From: Clostridiales bacterium | GTDB lineage: Bacteria; Bacillota; Clostridia; Oscillospirales; Butyricicoccaceae | Assembly (NCBI GenBank): GCA_026419635.1 | Contig: JANZZB010000020.1 | Location: forward strand, 1-15,854 | Length of the DNA: 15,854 bases | Direction of reading: 5' to 3' | Shown here: positions 7,980 to 15,410 of the stretch, one piece after another | Layout of the letters: each line of letters begins with the position of its first letter | Numbering within the stretch: the stretch's first letter is position 1 | The notes under the pieces: generated by a model | The model's database searches: none | Seen by the model: only the letters and a program-made list of their open reading frames with translations | Told to the model about the DNA's origin: nothing | Program-made: the position numbers and the translations under genes

Positions 7980-10349
7980 TTATATCCCCTTATTCATTAC
8001 TTTCAGTACTTCAACCATGCTGATTGTTTTTATTTTCTTCATCAGAATGAAATTTGCAAGGATCGTAAATGTAATTGTAAGAGCCGCTGAAATTAAATAC
8101 GATTTCGCCCCGGCAACAAAAACAATATTGTATGCGTCCGTATCGTACATTGAAAACATGGCGTTCGCCAGCCATTTTCCGAACGGAAGACCTACAAGTA
8201 TTCCAAATACAGTAATAATGTAATTTTCGTTAAAAATCAGGCTTTTTACTTCAACATCCTTGAATCCGAGAACTTTTAGTGTTGCAAGCTCTCTTTGACG
8301 TTCAAAAATATTGATGGTTGCAATATTATATATAACTGCAATTGCCAAAACAGCAGCAAGCAGAACCATGACGCCGATAAAAGAAGTCGTCGAGCCCATG
8401 TTTTGTGTTAAATTGCGAAGCGAATCCGATTTCGATTGAACGGAAATAACCGCGGTCATCTTTTTTAATTGTTTTATCACTTCTTCTTCATTTTTGCTGC
8501 TGTCAATTTTAATAACAGCCGAATTTGCAATTCTTCCCTCCCAGGTTAAATAATTCAATGCATCCATACTGCTGTAGACGCTGCTTCCTATATACTGCGC
8601 GATGACTCCTTTGACCTTCATTTCCTTTTTTTCTTTTCCCGGAAAGTACGATTTTACATAAACCGTATCACCTGTTTTAACACCAAGGGTTTTGGCAAGC
8701 TTATCGGGAAGTAGTATTCCGCTTTGCGGCGGATGAACAGCATTTCCATCTTTATCTGTAACTTTGTAAATCTGCGGATTACTGACAAGGGCGGTATAGG
8801 ATACATCTTTCTTTTTCCAGCCGTTTGATATTTCCACTCCGGTTTCGACCAACGGTTCATATTGAACGATATGAGGAATCGTTTTTAAGTCGCTAAGTTG
8901 CTCGTCATTCAAAAATTTTGAGAAATTGACTTTAATATCATAATTCTGAATATTGCCGTACTGCTGATCAATTAGAAATTGAATGGAATCCATTTCTCCA
9001 AATGCGATAAAAGTCAAGGCAGTTGCAAAAATTACGCCGGTGGAAGTAAGCAAAGCCCTTCTTTTATTTCGGAAAATATTGCGAAGGATCATTTTCCAAA
9101 AATATGTAATGTTATTCCAGAAAATTTTGATTTTTTCTACTAAAATTTTTTTCCCCGCTACCGGTGCTCGTGGCCGCATCGCTTCGCTCGGCGTCATTCT
9201 GAAGCCCTTTTTGCACGCGTTATATCCTGAAATAATACAAAAGGATAGAGTAAGCATAGCTGCAGGGAAAACAAGTTCAGGATACATTTTCATATCTGCA
9301 GCCGGCAAATTGAAATAGGCATTTTCCATATCCGTAAATCCTTTGCCTAACATCATGCCAAAAACAGCACCCATTACGCTTCCAGCAACACCAATAAGTA
9401 CTGAATAGGATAGGTAGTGCAAAAGAACTTGAAAATTATTGAAGCCAAATGCTTTCAGTACGCCGATCTGCGTTTTTTGGTTTTCCACCATTCTGCCCAT
9501 CGTTATGTATATAATGACTGCAGCCATGATAAAAAACACGATTGGAAAAGAACCGCCGGAGGCCTTTAATCCCTTCATTTCCTCGCTCAACATTTTTGCG
9601 CTGATCTGCCCGTCACGGTCGACTACTTGGTTTACTCCAAACTCTTTTAAATATTTTTTTACGTCGTCTTTGGCCTTGTCTAAATCTGTTGTGTCCTTCA
9701 CAAGAATTGACAGGCTGTTAATGGAACCTCCGAATCCGAAAATGGATTGACCGAAGGATTTTTTAATATAAAATATTCCGAATTTTTTATTATCCGGTAC
9801 CAATTCGCCTTCTCTTAGAGGATAAACGTATTCAGGACTTCTTACCGATCCGATGACCTTTAATTTTACTTCCTTGCCCCCCACGACAGGGTAAATCTCG
9901 TCGCCCGGTTTTAGATTGTGTGCTTTATAAAAGCCTTCTTCTACCAGGCACTGATTATTTTCGGAACTTGAAAAATACCTTCCAGATTTTATCATGATGT
10001 CATTGACAACATCTTTTTTATCATCGGGTAGAGTGATTATTCGAATGGCCGCAGTCTCGTTATCGATATCCAACTTGACATCCTTAACAATCCTGCCTGT
10101 CGCCGTTTTGACAAAAGGCAACGACAATATTTTGTTTTCCACATTTTCCGGTGCTCTGTATAAACTGACAAAAAGGTCTGCCAGCCGGTATTCTCTATAA
10201 TACTTTTCACTCGCCCCGTTTAAATTATTAAACGCGGAATTAATGCCTGTATAAAACATGACTCCGATTGTCACAATGACAAGGACAGATAGAAACTGGC
10301 CTTTTGATTGCCACAAATCCCGCAAAAGCTTCTTGTTTAAGATGTCCAT
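7980..10349 (-). CDS. ABC transporter permease, double FtsX domain
   Basis: A permease of 789 residues made of two FtsX-type units in tandem. Each unit has one helix, a large extracytoplasmic domain and then three helices: helix near residues 18-35 and a cluster near 265-385; second unit helix near 430-455 and a cluster from about 665 to the C-terminus. Each cluster carries the family coupling sequence (TQIGVLKAFGF in the first, RELATLKVLGF in the second). It is longer than MacB-type permeases, and the ATPase is a separate protein. The ATG (10347-10349) overlaps the ATPase stop as TAATG, the reason for preferring it over a GTG two codons upstream (10353-10355). With the ATPase and adaptor it should form an energy-driven exporter or extracytoplasmic machine of MacAB/LolCDE type; substrate unknown. 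Confidence 0.9.
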   Translation of the reverse strand: MDILNKKLLRDLWQSKGQFLSVLVIVTIGVMFYTGINSAFNNLNGASEKYYREYRLADLFVSLYRAPENVENKILSLPFVKTATGRIVKDVKLDIDNETAAIRIITLPDDKKDVVNDIMIKSGRYFSSSENNQCLVEEGFYKAHNLKPGDEIYPVVGGKEVKLKVIGSVRSPEYVYPLREGELVPDNKKFGIFYIKKSFGQSIFGFGGSINSLSILVKDTTDLDKAKDDVKKYLKEFGVNQVVDRDGQISAKMLSEEMKGLKASGGSFPIVFFIMAAVIIYITMGRMVENQKTQIGVLKAFGFNNFQVLLHYLSYSVLIGVAGSVMGAVFGMMLGKGFTDMENAYFNLPAADMKMYPELVFPAAMLTLSFCIISGYNACKKGFRMTPSEAMRPRAPVAGKKILVEKIKIFWNNITYFWKMILRNIFRNKRRALLTSTGVIFATALTFIAFGEMDSIQFLIDQQYGNIQNYDIKVNFSKFLNDEQLSDLKTIPHIVQYEPLVETGVEISNGWKKKDVSYTALVSNPQIYKVTDKDGNAVHPPQSGILLPDKLAKTLGVKTGDTVYVKSYFPGKEKKEMKVKGVIAQYIGSSVYSSMDALNYLTWEGRIANSAVIKIDSSKNEEEVIKQLKKMTAVISVQSKSDSLRNLTQNMGSTTSFIGVMVLLAAVLAIAVIYNIATINIFERQRELATLKVLGFKDVEVKSLIFNENYIITVFGILVGLPFGKWLANAMFSMYDTDAYNIVFVAGAKSYLISAALTITFTILANFILMKKIKTISMVEVLKVMNKGI

Positions 10350-11056
10350 TACCACTCAATCCTTTCTGGCGATAATGGGCTATCGTTTATTTCCACTGAT
10401 TCGATTTCCCCGCTTTTTACCCGAATAACCTTATCAGCCATTGCAGCAATTGCGACGTTATGCGTAATAATGATCACTGTTTTTTTCATATCCCTGTTAA
10501 TATCGTGTAAAAGCTTCAATATGGATTTACCGGTTTTATAATCAAGAGCACCCGTAGGCTCGTCGCATAACAAAAGCAACGGATTTTTTACAATCGCTCT
10601 GGCGATCGCCACGCGCTGCTGCTCTCCGCCCGATAGCTGGGCGGGGAAATTATATAGCCTTTCGCCGAGGCCGACGTCGTTCATCACGTCTTTCCCCACA
10701 AGAGGATTTTCACTTACCCTCTCGACCAGTTCGACATTTTCAAGCGCCGTCAAATTCGGCATCAGATTATAAAACTGGAATACAAATCCAATATTTTTCC
10801 TTCGATACAGTGTTAACTTTTTGTCGGATATTTTTGTAATATCCTCACCGTTAATCCATACTTCCCCCGACGTGGCCCTATCCATACCGCCTATTATGTT
10901 GAGTAAAGTGCTTTTTCCCGATCCACTGGGGCCGAGTACAGTAACAAATTCCCCTTCCTTTACATCAAAGGTCATCCCGTTCGCAGCCTTGACACTGATT
11001 TCGCCTGTTATGTATTCTTTAACAAGATCTTTTGTAACAATAATGCTGTCAGCCAT
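10349..11056 (-). CDS. ABC transporter ATP-binding protein (MacB/LolD/YknY type)
   Basis: A 235-residue nucleotide-binding subunit with all key motifs. Walker A GPSGSGKST is at 42-50, the Q-loop glutamine at 94 (FVFQFYNLMP), signature LSGGEQQ at 141-147, Walker B LLLLCDEP at 160-167 followed by the D-loop (GALD), and the switch histidine at 199 (IITHN). The sequence and length are those of the LolD/YknY class that partners FtsX-type permeases in type VII ABC systems. A strong GGGAGGT site lies just before the ATG. It is the first gene of the operon, downstream of a 230-nt regulatory region, and overlaps the permease start. Transport substrate is not evident. Confidence 0.95.
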   Translation of the reverse strand: MADSIIVTKDLVKEYITGEISVKAANGMTFDVKEGEFVTVLGPSGSGKSTLLNIIGGMDRATSGEVWINGEDITKISDKKLTLYRRKNIGFVFQFYNLMPNLTALENVELVERVSENPLVGKDVMNDVGLGERLYNFPAQLSGGEQQRVAIARAIVKNPLLLLCDEPTGALDYKTGKSILKLLHDINRDMKKTVIIITHNVAIAAMADKVIRVKSGEIESVEINDSPLSPERIEW

Positions 11057-11173
11057 AATACCTCCCGGTAATAAAGTATATTACCTAACTTAAACGACTT
11101 AAAATAGATGACGATCCGGATATAATAAGGGTTTTAACATAAAATTTACTTCTGTTTTTCACAATTTCCAAAA

Positions 11174-11202
11174 ATTATATCACAACATTAAATAAATAAG
11201 AA
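11174..11202 (-). promoter_or_regulatory. promoter of the ABC efflux / tetR operon (extended -10)
   Basis: On the minus strand TATAAT (11174-11179) is preceded by TGA, an extended -10, with a weak TTCTTA -35 (11197-11202) at 17-nt spacing. The leader is about 110 nt. The 11057-11173 stretch between TATAAT and the ATG holds no other element I recognise. Confidence 0.65.
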
Positions 11203-11205
11203 TAG

Positions 11206-11225
11206 TCTCACGTGAGAAACTTCTC
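11206..11225. promoter_or_regulatory. candidate operator: overlapping palindromes upstream of the efflux promoter
   Basis: A perfect 12-bp palindrome TCTCACGTGAGA (11206-11217) overlaps a second dyad, TGAGAA-AC-TTCTCA (11213-11226). This gives three related half-sites directly upstream of the -35 box. Symmetry of this size suits a TetR-type dimer, and the operon encodes one. Binding is inferred. Confidence 0.5.
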
Positions 11226-11238
11226 ATATTCGATTATG

Positions 11239-11257
11239 AAATAAATATGATTTATTT
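11239..11257. repeat. AT-rich inverted repeat in the efflux operon promoter region
   Basis: AAATAAAT and ATTTATTT flank ATG as a perfect 8-3-8 dyad. It may be a second regulatory site, but AT-rich dyads of this kind arise often by chance. Confidence 0.35.
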
Positions 11258-11285
11258 ACTGAAAAATGAATAAAAGAACTATTAT

Positions 11286-11320
11286 AAAAAGGCCTGTGCC
11301 AATGGCACAAGCCTTTTTAT
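11286..11320 (-). terminator. intrinsic terminator of the folT-fhs-fchA-folD operon
   Basis: A long hairpin has arms 11286-11300 and 11304-11318 with a 3-nt loop. It contains a GC-rich core (TTGTGCC/GGCACAG on the minus strand) and ends in TTTTTATAAT. The single arm mismatch is a G-U pair only in the minus-strand RNA, so it terminates folD, whose stop is 15 nt upstream. An A-run on the other side could make it weakly bidirectional, but no plus-strand gene arrives here. Confidence 0.9.
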
Positions 11321-11334
11321 TTATGTTTATATTG

Positions 11335-12195
11335 TTATTTATCAACTTTATTAAGATAACGAGAAGCGCGGACAACGTGCCTTGCAAGCACCCATGACGT
11401 AACCGTTCCCACTCCGCCCGGAACCGGTGTAATATATGCCGCTTTTAAAGAGACTGATTCAAAATCCACATCACCACAGAGTTTACCGTTTTCGTCCACA
11501 TTGATTCCCACATCAATTACAATACTTTTTTCTGTAACAAAATCCGCAGTAACCATTTTTGCTTTTCCGGCAGCGGCGATTAGCACTTCCGCATCCGCAC
11601 AGGTTTTCGCCAAATCTTTTGTTTTTGTGTGGCAAATGGTAACGGTTGCGTTTTTCTTTAATAACAGCATGGAAAGCGGTTTGCCGACCACCATGCTTCT
11701 TCCGATCACGACCGTTCTTTTCCCTTGCAGATCGATGCCGGAACGGTCCAGTATTTCCATTACCGCTTCCGGTGTGCAGGGACTAAACCCTGTATCGTCC
11801 CCGGAAAATATTTTCGCAATATTAACCGGGCTCATGCAGTCGACATCTTTTAACGGATTGATCATATTTTTAACCGTTTCTTCATCCAGATGTCTGGGCA
11901 AAGGGCGGAATAGCAAAATCCCGTGAATGTCCGGGTTCGTATTTATTTTTTCAAACTCATTGAAAAAATCCTGCTGGCTGATGTTTTCCGAAAGTTCAAA
12001 AACTTGGCAGCGAATTCCGATTTCTCCAAGTTTCTTTACAGCGCTTCGCTCATAAGCAAGATCGTCGGGTTTTGCGCCGACACGTACAATTCCAAGGCCG
12101 GGTACAATGCCATGGAGAGCTAATTTCTGAGTTTCTTCTTGCAGCTCTTTTTTTACAGCCGCTGCGACATCTGCGCCTTTTATCACCACGCTCAT
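11335..12195 (-). CDS. folD: methylenetetrahydrofolate dehydrogenase (FolD family, variant active site)
   Basis: A 286-residue FolD-family enzyme acting on methylene-/methenyl-THF with NAD(P). Recognisable parts are GIVRVGAKPDDLAYERS (from residue 35), LLFRPLPRHL (94-103), KDVDC (116-120), the dinucleotide loop GRSMVVGKP (165-173) and PVPGGVGTVTS (257-267). In characterised bifunctional enzymes the catalytic Tyr is followed four residues later by Lys, and the PLP motif is preceded by Gln. Here Y48+4 is A52 (the nearest lysines are 54 and 55), the residue before PLP is R97, and KDVDG is KDVDC. This clostridial-type variant probably keeps the dehydrogenase while leaving cyclohydrolase activity to the adjacent FchA. 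The ATG overlaps the fchA stop as ATGA, with GGAGG 10 nt upstream. It is the last gene of the operon. Confidence 0.93.
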   Translation of the reverse strand: MSVVIKGADVAAAVKKELQEETQKLALHGIVPGLGIVRVGAKPDDLAYERSAVKKLGEIGIRCQVFELSENISQQDFFNEFEKINTNPDIHGILLFRPLPRHLDEETVKNMINPLKDVDCMSPVNIAKIFSGDDTGFSPCTPEAVMEILDRSGIDLQGKRTVVIGRSMVVGKPLSMLLLKKNATVTICHTKTKDLAKTCADAEVLIAAAGKAKMVTADFVTEKSIVIDVGINVDENGKLCGDVDFESVSLKAAYITPVPGGVGTVTSWVLARHVVRASRYLNKVDK

Positions 12196-12818
12196 ACCAA
12201 AGCAGCCTCCACTTCTCTGTAAACCCGGTCTGCTTTCTCAACTCCTGCGGCGATGATGGATTTCGCTTTTTGGTTTAAGGCCTCCGCATAGCTTCGGTCT
12301 TTCATTAGTTTCGTGTTAATAAAAACGTTAAGGCTTGCACCCATGATCGCTGTTTTTAGGAATAAAACCCCGACGCCTACGTCACTTACCGCAATTTTCG
12401 TACCTATTTTTGCGAGTTCCTCATGCAGATTGATTGCTTCTAAGGCTTTTTGCATAATTAATAACGGTGCTTCACTTGCCGTTTTTAAGGCTTTTTCCAT
12501 TGTTTCTTCCCGGATTCTTTTTTCATCATCCGTATTTTTTGGAAGTCCGTAGGCTTTTGAAAGTGGTTCAAACGCTTCGGCATCTTTTTCAACCAAATCC
12601 GTCAATTGCTGTGTAAGCGCTTGGGCTTCCTTTAGTATACGGTTAATGTCATTTTGTACATTTTCGTACTTTTTTTTATTTGACGTAAGATTTGCAACCA
12701 TGCTGCCAAGAGCGACACCCATCGCACCGGTCATAGCCGAAGCTCCTCCTCCACCCGGTACCGGCTCCGATGAAGAAAGAGCCAAAAGAAATTCAGTGCA
12801 GCTTTTATCCGTTATCAT
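12192..12818 (-). CDS. fchA: methenyl-THF cyclohydrolase / formiminotransferase-cyclodeaminase family (FchA)
   Basis: A 208-residue, mostly helical, cytosolic protein of the cyclodeaminase/cyclohydrolase family. The glycine-rich EPVPGGGGASAMTGAMG stretch (residues 18-34) is the family hallmark, followed by VANLTSNKKKY. The C-terminal region carries AVSDVGVGVLFLKTAIMGA and a long helix. The length fits stand-alone FchA proteins of clostridia, which hydrolyse 5,10-methenyl-THF to 10-formyl-THF (or deaminate formimino-THF in purine fermenters). Its position between formate-THF ligase and a FolD with a reduced cyclohydrolase site argues for the methenyl-THF cyclohydrolase role here. A GGGGGT site precedes the ATG. 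It starts 18 nt after fhs and overlaps folD by 4 nt. Confidence 0.9.
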   Translation of the reverse strand: MITDKSCTEFLLALSSSEPVPGGGGASAMTGAMGVALGSMVANLTSNKKKYENVQNDINRILKEAQALTQQLTDLVEKDAEAFEPLSKAYGLPKNTDDEKRIREETMEKALKTASEAPLLIMQKALEAINLHEELAKIGTKIAVSDVGVGVLFLKTAIMGASLNVFINTKLMKDRSYAEALNQKAKSIIAAGVEKADRVYREVEAALV

Positions 12819-12836
12819 ATTTACCCCCGATTCTAT

Positions 12837-14516
12837 TTAAAACAAGCCGGAAATTTTTCCGTTGGAATCAATATCAATTTTTTCGGCGGACGGCACCTTC
12901 GGCAGACCGGGCATCGTCATCATATCTCCGGTCATTACTACAATAAAGCCGGCTCCGGCAGAAACTTTGACGTTTTTGACTATGATTCGAAAGTTCTCAG
13001 GCCGTCCGAATCTCTTTGCATCATCCGTAAAAGAATATTGGGTTTTCGCAATGCAAATAGGCAGCTTATCAAAACCGAGCTCATTTAATTGTTCTACATC
13101 TTTTTGTGCTGTTATTGTAAAATCTACGCCGTCTCCCCCGTAAATTTCCCGTACTATTTTTTCTATCTTTTCCATTATGGGAAGCTCTTCTTCATAAAGA
13201 TAATGAAATTTATTTTCTGAGTTTTCTGCCAGATTCATGACTTCTTTTGCAAGCGCAAGGCCTCCTTCTGAGCCTTTTTCCCATACTTCAGAAAGAACCA
13301 CGTTTGCACCATAGTCTCTGCATTTGTTTTTAATCATTTTCAGTTCGTTTTCAGTATCGGCCGGAAACCGGTTTACGGCAACCACCGCAGGCATTTTGAA
13401 TTTTACTGTAATATTTTCTATATGTTTTAATAAGTTTGGAATCCCCTTTTCCAGTGCCGTCAGATTCTCATCTGAAAGCTCTGACTTAGATGCTCCTCCG
13501 TGCATTTTCAGCGCTCTTACGGTTGCTACAATGACGACGGCGGAAGGTTTTATCCCCGATAAACGGCATTTTATATCGAAAAATTTCTCCGCTCCGAGAT
13601 CTGCTCCGAATCCGGCTTCCGTCACCACATAATCCGCAAGTTTTAAGGCTGTCGCCGTTGCCATAATGCTGTTACAGCCATGCGCAATGTTTGCAAAAGG
13701 ACCGCCGTGCACAAAAGCAGGCGTATGTTCCAGCGTCTGTACAAGATTCGGTTTCAAAGCTTCTTTTAAAAGCGCTGCCATTGCACCCTGTGCGTTTAAC
13801 TGCCCGGCCGTAACCGGCTGACCGTCTCTTTTATACCCGACAATGATTCTGCTAAGCTTGTCCTTAAGTTCGTCGATATTTCGGGAGAGACAAAGGATCG
13901 CCATGACTTCAGACGCTGCCGTAATATCAAAGCCGTCTTCTCTCGGCATCCCGTTGGTCTTGCCGTTTAATCCGTCGGTAATGAATCGGAGCTGTCTGTC
14001 GTTCATATCCATACATCGCTTCCAAGTTATCCTCCGAGGGTCGATACCGAGCGCATTACCTTGAAAGATATGATTGTCGATTAAGGCCGCAAGCAAGTTG
14101 TTCGCCGCTCCGATTGCGTGAAAATCTCCCGTAAAATGAAGGTTGATGTCCTCCATAGGAACCACCTGTGCATATCCTCCGCCCGCGGCTCCGCCCTTTA
14201 CGCCGAAAACCGGACCGAGAGACGGTTCGCGAAGTGTAATGATCACTTTTTCGCCGAGTTTTCTCAAAGCGTCTCCCAGACCGATTGTCGTCGTCGTTTT
14301 ACCTTCTCCTGCGGGAGTCGGAGTAATGGCCGTTACAAGAATCAGCTTTCCATCTTTCTTCTGTTTTATGTTGTCGAAAACAGTATAATTTACTTTTGCC
14401 TTATAGCTTCCATATAGTTCGATATCATGCTTTTTGATGCCGATTGTCTCTGCAACTTGTCCTATGGGAATCATTTTTGAACTCTGCGCAATTTCGATAT
14501 CACTTATGGGGCTCAT
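12837..14516 (-). CDS. fhs: formate-tetrahydrofolate ligase
   Basis: A 559-residue enzyme that makes 10-formyl-THF from formate, THF and ATP, the entry of formate into the folate pool and a step of the Wood-Ljungdahl methyl branch. The P-loop TPTPAGEGKTTTT lies at about residues 65-77, followed by EPSLGPVFGVKGGAAGGGYA and the MEDINLHFTGDFHAI region, all near-invariant in this family. I choose the ATG at 14514-14516 because AAAGGATG lies about 9 nt upstream and the protein then begins MSPISDIEIAQ at the usual family start and length. The frame is open for 13 more codons to an ATG at 14555, but that has no ribosome binding site. It lies 43 nt after folT with no terminator, so it is probably under the same riboswitch. 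Confidence 0.96.
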   Translation of the reverse strand: MSPISDIEIAQSSKMIPIGQVAETIGIKKHDIELYGSYKAKVNYTVFDNIKQKKDGKLILVTAITPTPAGEGKTTTTIGLGDALRKLGEKVIITLREPSLGPVFGVKGGAAGGGYAQVVPMEDINLHFTGDFHAIGAANNLLAALIDNHIFQGNALGIDPRRITWKRCMDMNDRQLRFITDGLNGKTNGMPREDGFDITAASEVMAILCLSRNIDELKDKLSRIIVGYKRDGQPVTAGQLNAQGAMAALLKEALKPNLVQTLEHTPAFVHGGPFANIAHGCNSIMATATALKLADYVVTEAGFGADLGAEKFFDIKCRLSGIKPSAVVIVATVRALKMHGGASKSELSDENLTALEKGIPNLLKHIENITVKFKMPAVVAVNRFPADTENELKMIKNKCRDYGANVVLSEVWEKGSEGGLALAKEVMNLAENSENKFHYLYEEELPIMEKIEKIVREIYGGDGVDFTITAQKDVEQLNELGFDKLPICIAKTQYSFTDDAKRFGRPENFRIIVKNVKVSAGAGFIVVMTGDMMTMPGLPKVPSAEKIDIDSNGKISGLF

Positions 14517-14559
14517 AAATTCATCCTTTCTATGCATCAGACAATCGTAAAACATCTAT

Positions 14560-15102
14560 TTATTTGGATGCTGCCACGTCCGTACCTTGCTTTTTACTAA
14601 GATAACTTAAATTTAACCGCCCGAGTTCTATCCACATCAAATAAATCAAAAATGTTTTAATCGGAACAAACAACAGTTGTACTATGATACGGGGCAAAAA
14701 AATCGCCCAGAATGTATGACCTGAAATCGCAATATAAAGCCAATATGAAGTCAAAGTGCCCTCAATAATTAGTCCGGTAACCAAAGATGCAATCAGCGAG
14801 CGAACTATGGAAGGCTGTTTTTTATAAAGAATCATTCCGTAAATTACGCCGATTAAAAAAGCAGAAATTGTAATTCCCGGAATGTATCCTCCCGTTGGAA
14901 ATAAAAAATAGCCCAGAACATCTGCAACTGCAGCCCCTACCCCTCCGATGATTGGTCCAAATAGAATTGAGCCAACAGCAACAGCTATGAAGGATATTCC
15001 AATTCGTACAAACGGTGCAGGCGAGAACACAATAAAACGGGACAGAATGATATTCAGGGCTATGGTTAGCCCCATTACGGTGATGGTTGTTGACTTTTTC
15101 AC
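14560..15102 (-). CDS. folT: folate ECF transporter S component
   Basis: A 180-residue membrane protein with about six hydrophobic helices, the substrate-binding (S) subunit of an energy-coupling factor transporter. FolT-like features are RIGISFIAVAVGSILFGP (33-50), the DVLGYFLFPTGGYIPG segment after helix 2 (61-76) and a C-terminal PRIIVQLLFVPIKTFLIY helix (137-154). The THF riboswitch upstream makes folate the clear substrate. The shared EcfA/EcfT module must be elsewhere. The start is GTG (15100-15102) with AGAGGA 9 nt upstream; the frame runs 52 codons further upstream, but that part is the riboswitch leader and is not protein. It heads the operon fhs-fchA-folD. Confidence 0.9.
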   Translation of the reverse strand: MKKSTTITVMGLTIALNIILSRFIVFSPAPFVRIGISFIAVAVGSILFGPIIGGVGAAVADVLGYFLFPTGGYIPGITISAFLIGVIYGMILYKKQPSIVRSLIASLVTGLIIEGTLTSYWLYIAISGHTFWAIFLPRIIVQLLFVPIKTFLIYLMWIELGRLNLSYLSKKQGTDVAASK

Positions 15103-15172
15103 AAAAAAACATCCTCTCAATATTTTGGCATTATGCCACATAAAGAGAAGACTCTTAAGTGGCAACGGAATG
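15102..15172 (-). promoter_or_regulatory. expression platform of the folT riboswitch
   Basis: Between the aptamer and the GTG are two hairpins that share bases and cannot form together. TGCCAC/GTGGCA (15134-15164, enclosing an AAGAG/CTCTT stem) competes with TGGCA/TGCCA (15126-15138). In addition UCUUCUC (15145-15151) can pair with the ribosome binding site GAGAGGA (15112-15118) over 7 bp including one G-U. No terminator T-tract follows a hairpin, so control is more likely of translation. Pairing was read by eye. Confidence 0.5.
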
Positions 15173-15280
15173 CGGAGTAAGCATCGTAAATCACCGGTTA
15201 TAATGATCTTTATCCCCGGGATTTTTCGTCCAGCGGCAACTTCCCGTCCGTCTGGCACTTGACGCGCTTATTCCTACTTT
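15172..15280 (-). ncRNA. tetrahydrofolate (THF) riboswitch aptamer
   Basis: The folT leader matches the THF riboswitch class. In order on the minus strand: GTAG, a closing stem, GCGUCAAGUG, a stem CCAG/CUGG (15252-15255 with 15230-15233, plus CGG/CCG) whose loop contains GGGAAGUUGCCG, then ACGAAA, a variable region, CCGGUGA and the return strand ending ACUCC. The closing helix GGAAUAAGC (15266-15274) pairs with GCUUACUCC (15174-15182) with one mismatch, and extends inward through CGU/ACG with a bulged A. Both the conserved single-stranded segments and the pairing agree with known folT/folE examples. It senses reduced folates and normally lowers folT expression when they are plentiful. A covariance-model search was not possible. 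Confidence 0.85.
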
Positions 15281-15290
15281 GCCTTTTTTT

Positions 15291-15299
15291 ATTATACCA
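15291..15299 (-). promoter_or_regulatory. promoter (extended -10) of the riboswitch-folT operon
   Basis: On the minus strand TGG-TATAAT occupies 15291-15299, an extended -10. No good -35 is found at 16-18 nt. The expected transcript start near 15284 lies just before the aptamer. The box is the left end of a palindromic repeat. Confidence 0.6.
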
Positions 15300-15410
15300 T
15301 AAACGCAAAGCGGTTATGGTATAATGTCCAGCTTCGGCGGTTTCCGCAGAGCGGAGAGCCGAAGGGATATAAATTCGGTATAATAACCGCTTTGCGGTTA
15401 TTATACCATA
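15291..15410. repeat. nested palindromic intergenic repeat (REP/MITE-like)
   Basis: About 120 bp of stacked inverted repeats. Palindrome A (15291-15325) has perfect 12-bp arms ATTATACCATAA / TTATGGTATAAT. Palindrome B (15377-15407) has perfect 14-bp arms GGTATAATAACCGC / GCGGTTATTATACC with a TTT loop. Between them CTTCGGC (15332-15338) pairs with GCCGAAG (15358-15364), enclosing TCCGC/GCGGA (15343-15355). CGCAAAGCGGTTAT (15304-15317) is the exact inverse of 15383-15396, so A and B can also pair with each other into one long hairpin. TATACCATAA recurs at 15293 and 15401. The GC-rich centre differs from the AT-rich surroundings. No coding potential was seen; a non-autonomous mobile repeat is inferred. 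Confidence 0.7.

Noticed and set aside
11501..11926. Plus-strand open frame of 141 codons inside folD
   Set aside because: It is fully antisense to a clear folD gene, the result of codon bias, with no ribosome binding site or family pattern.
14517..14555. 13-codon N-terminal extension of Fhs from an ATG at 14555
   Set aside because: No ribosome binding site there, and it exceeds the family start. The ATG at 14516 has AAAGGATG upstream.
15103..15258. 52-codon N-terminal extension of FolT
   Set aside because: These codons are the riboswitch aptamer and platform. FolT proteins start near KK-x-T, and the GTG at 15102 has a good ribosome binding site.
14948..15262. Plus-strand open frame of 104 codons across the folT start and leader
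   Set aside because: It overlaps folT antisense and the riboswitch, and the encoded protein has no recognisable pattern. It is a shadow frame.
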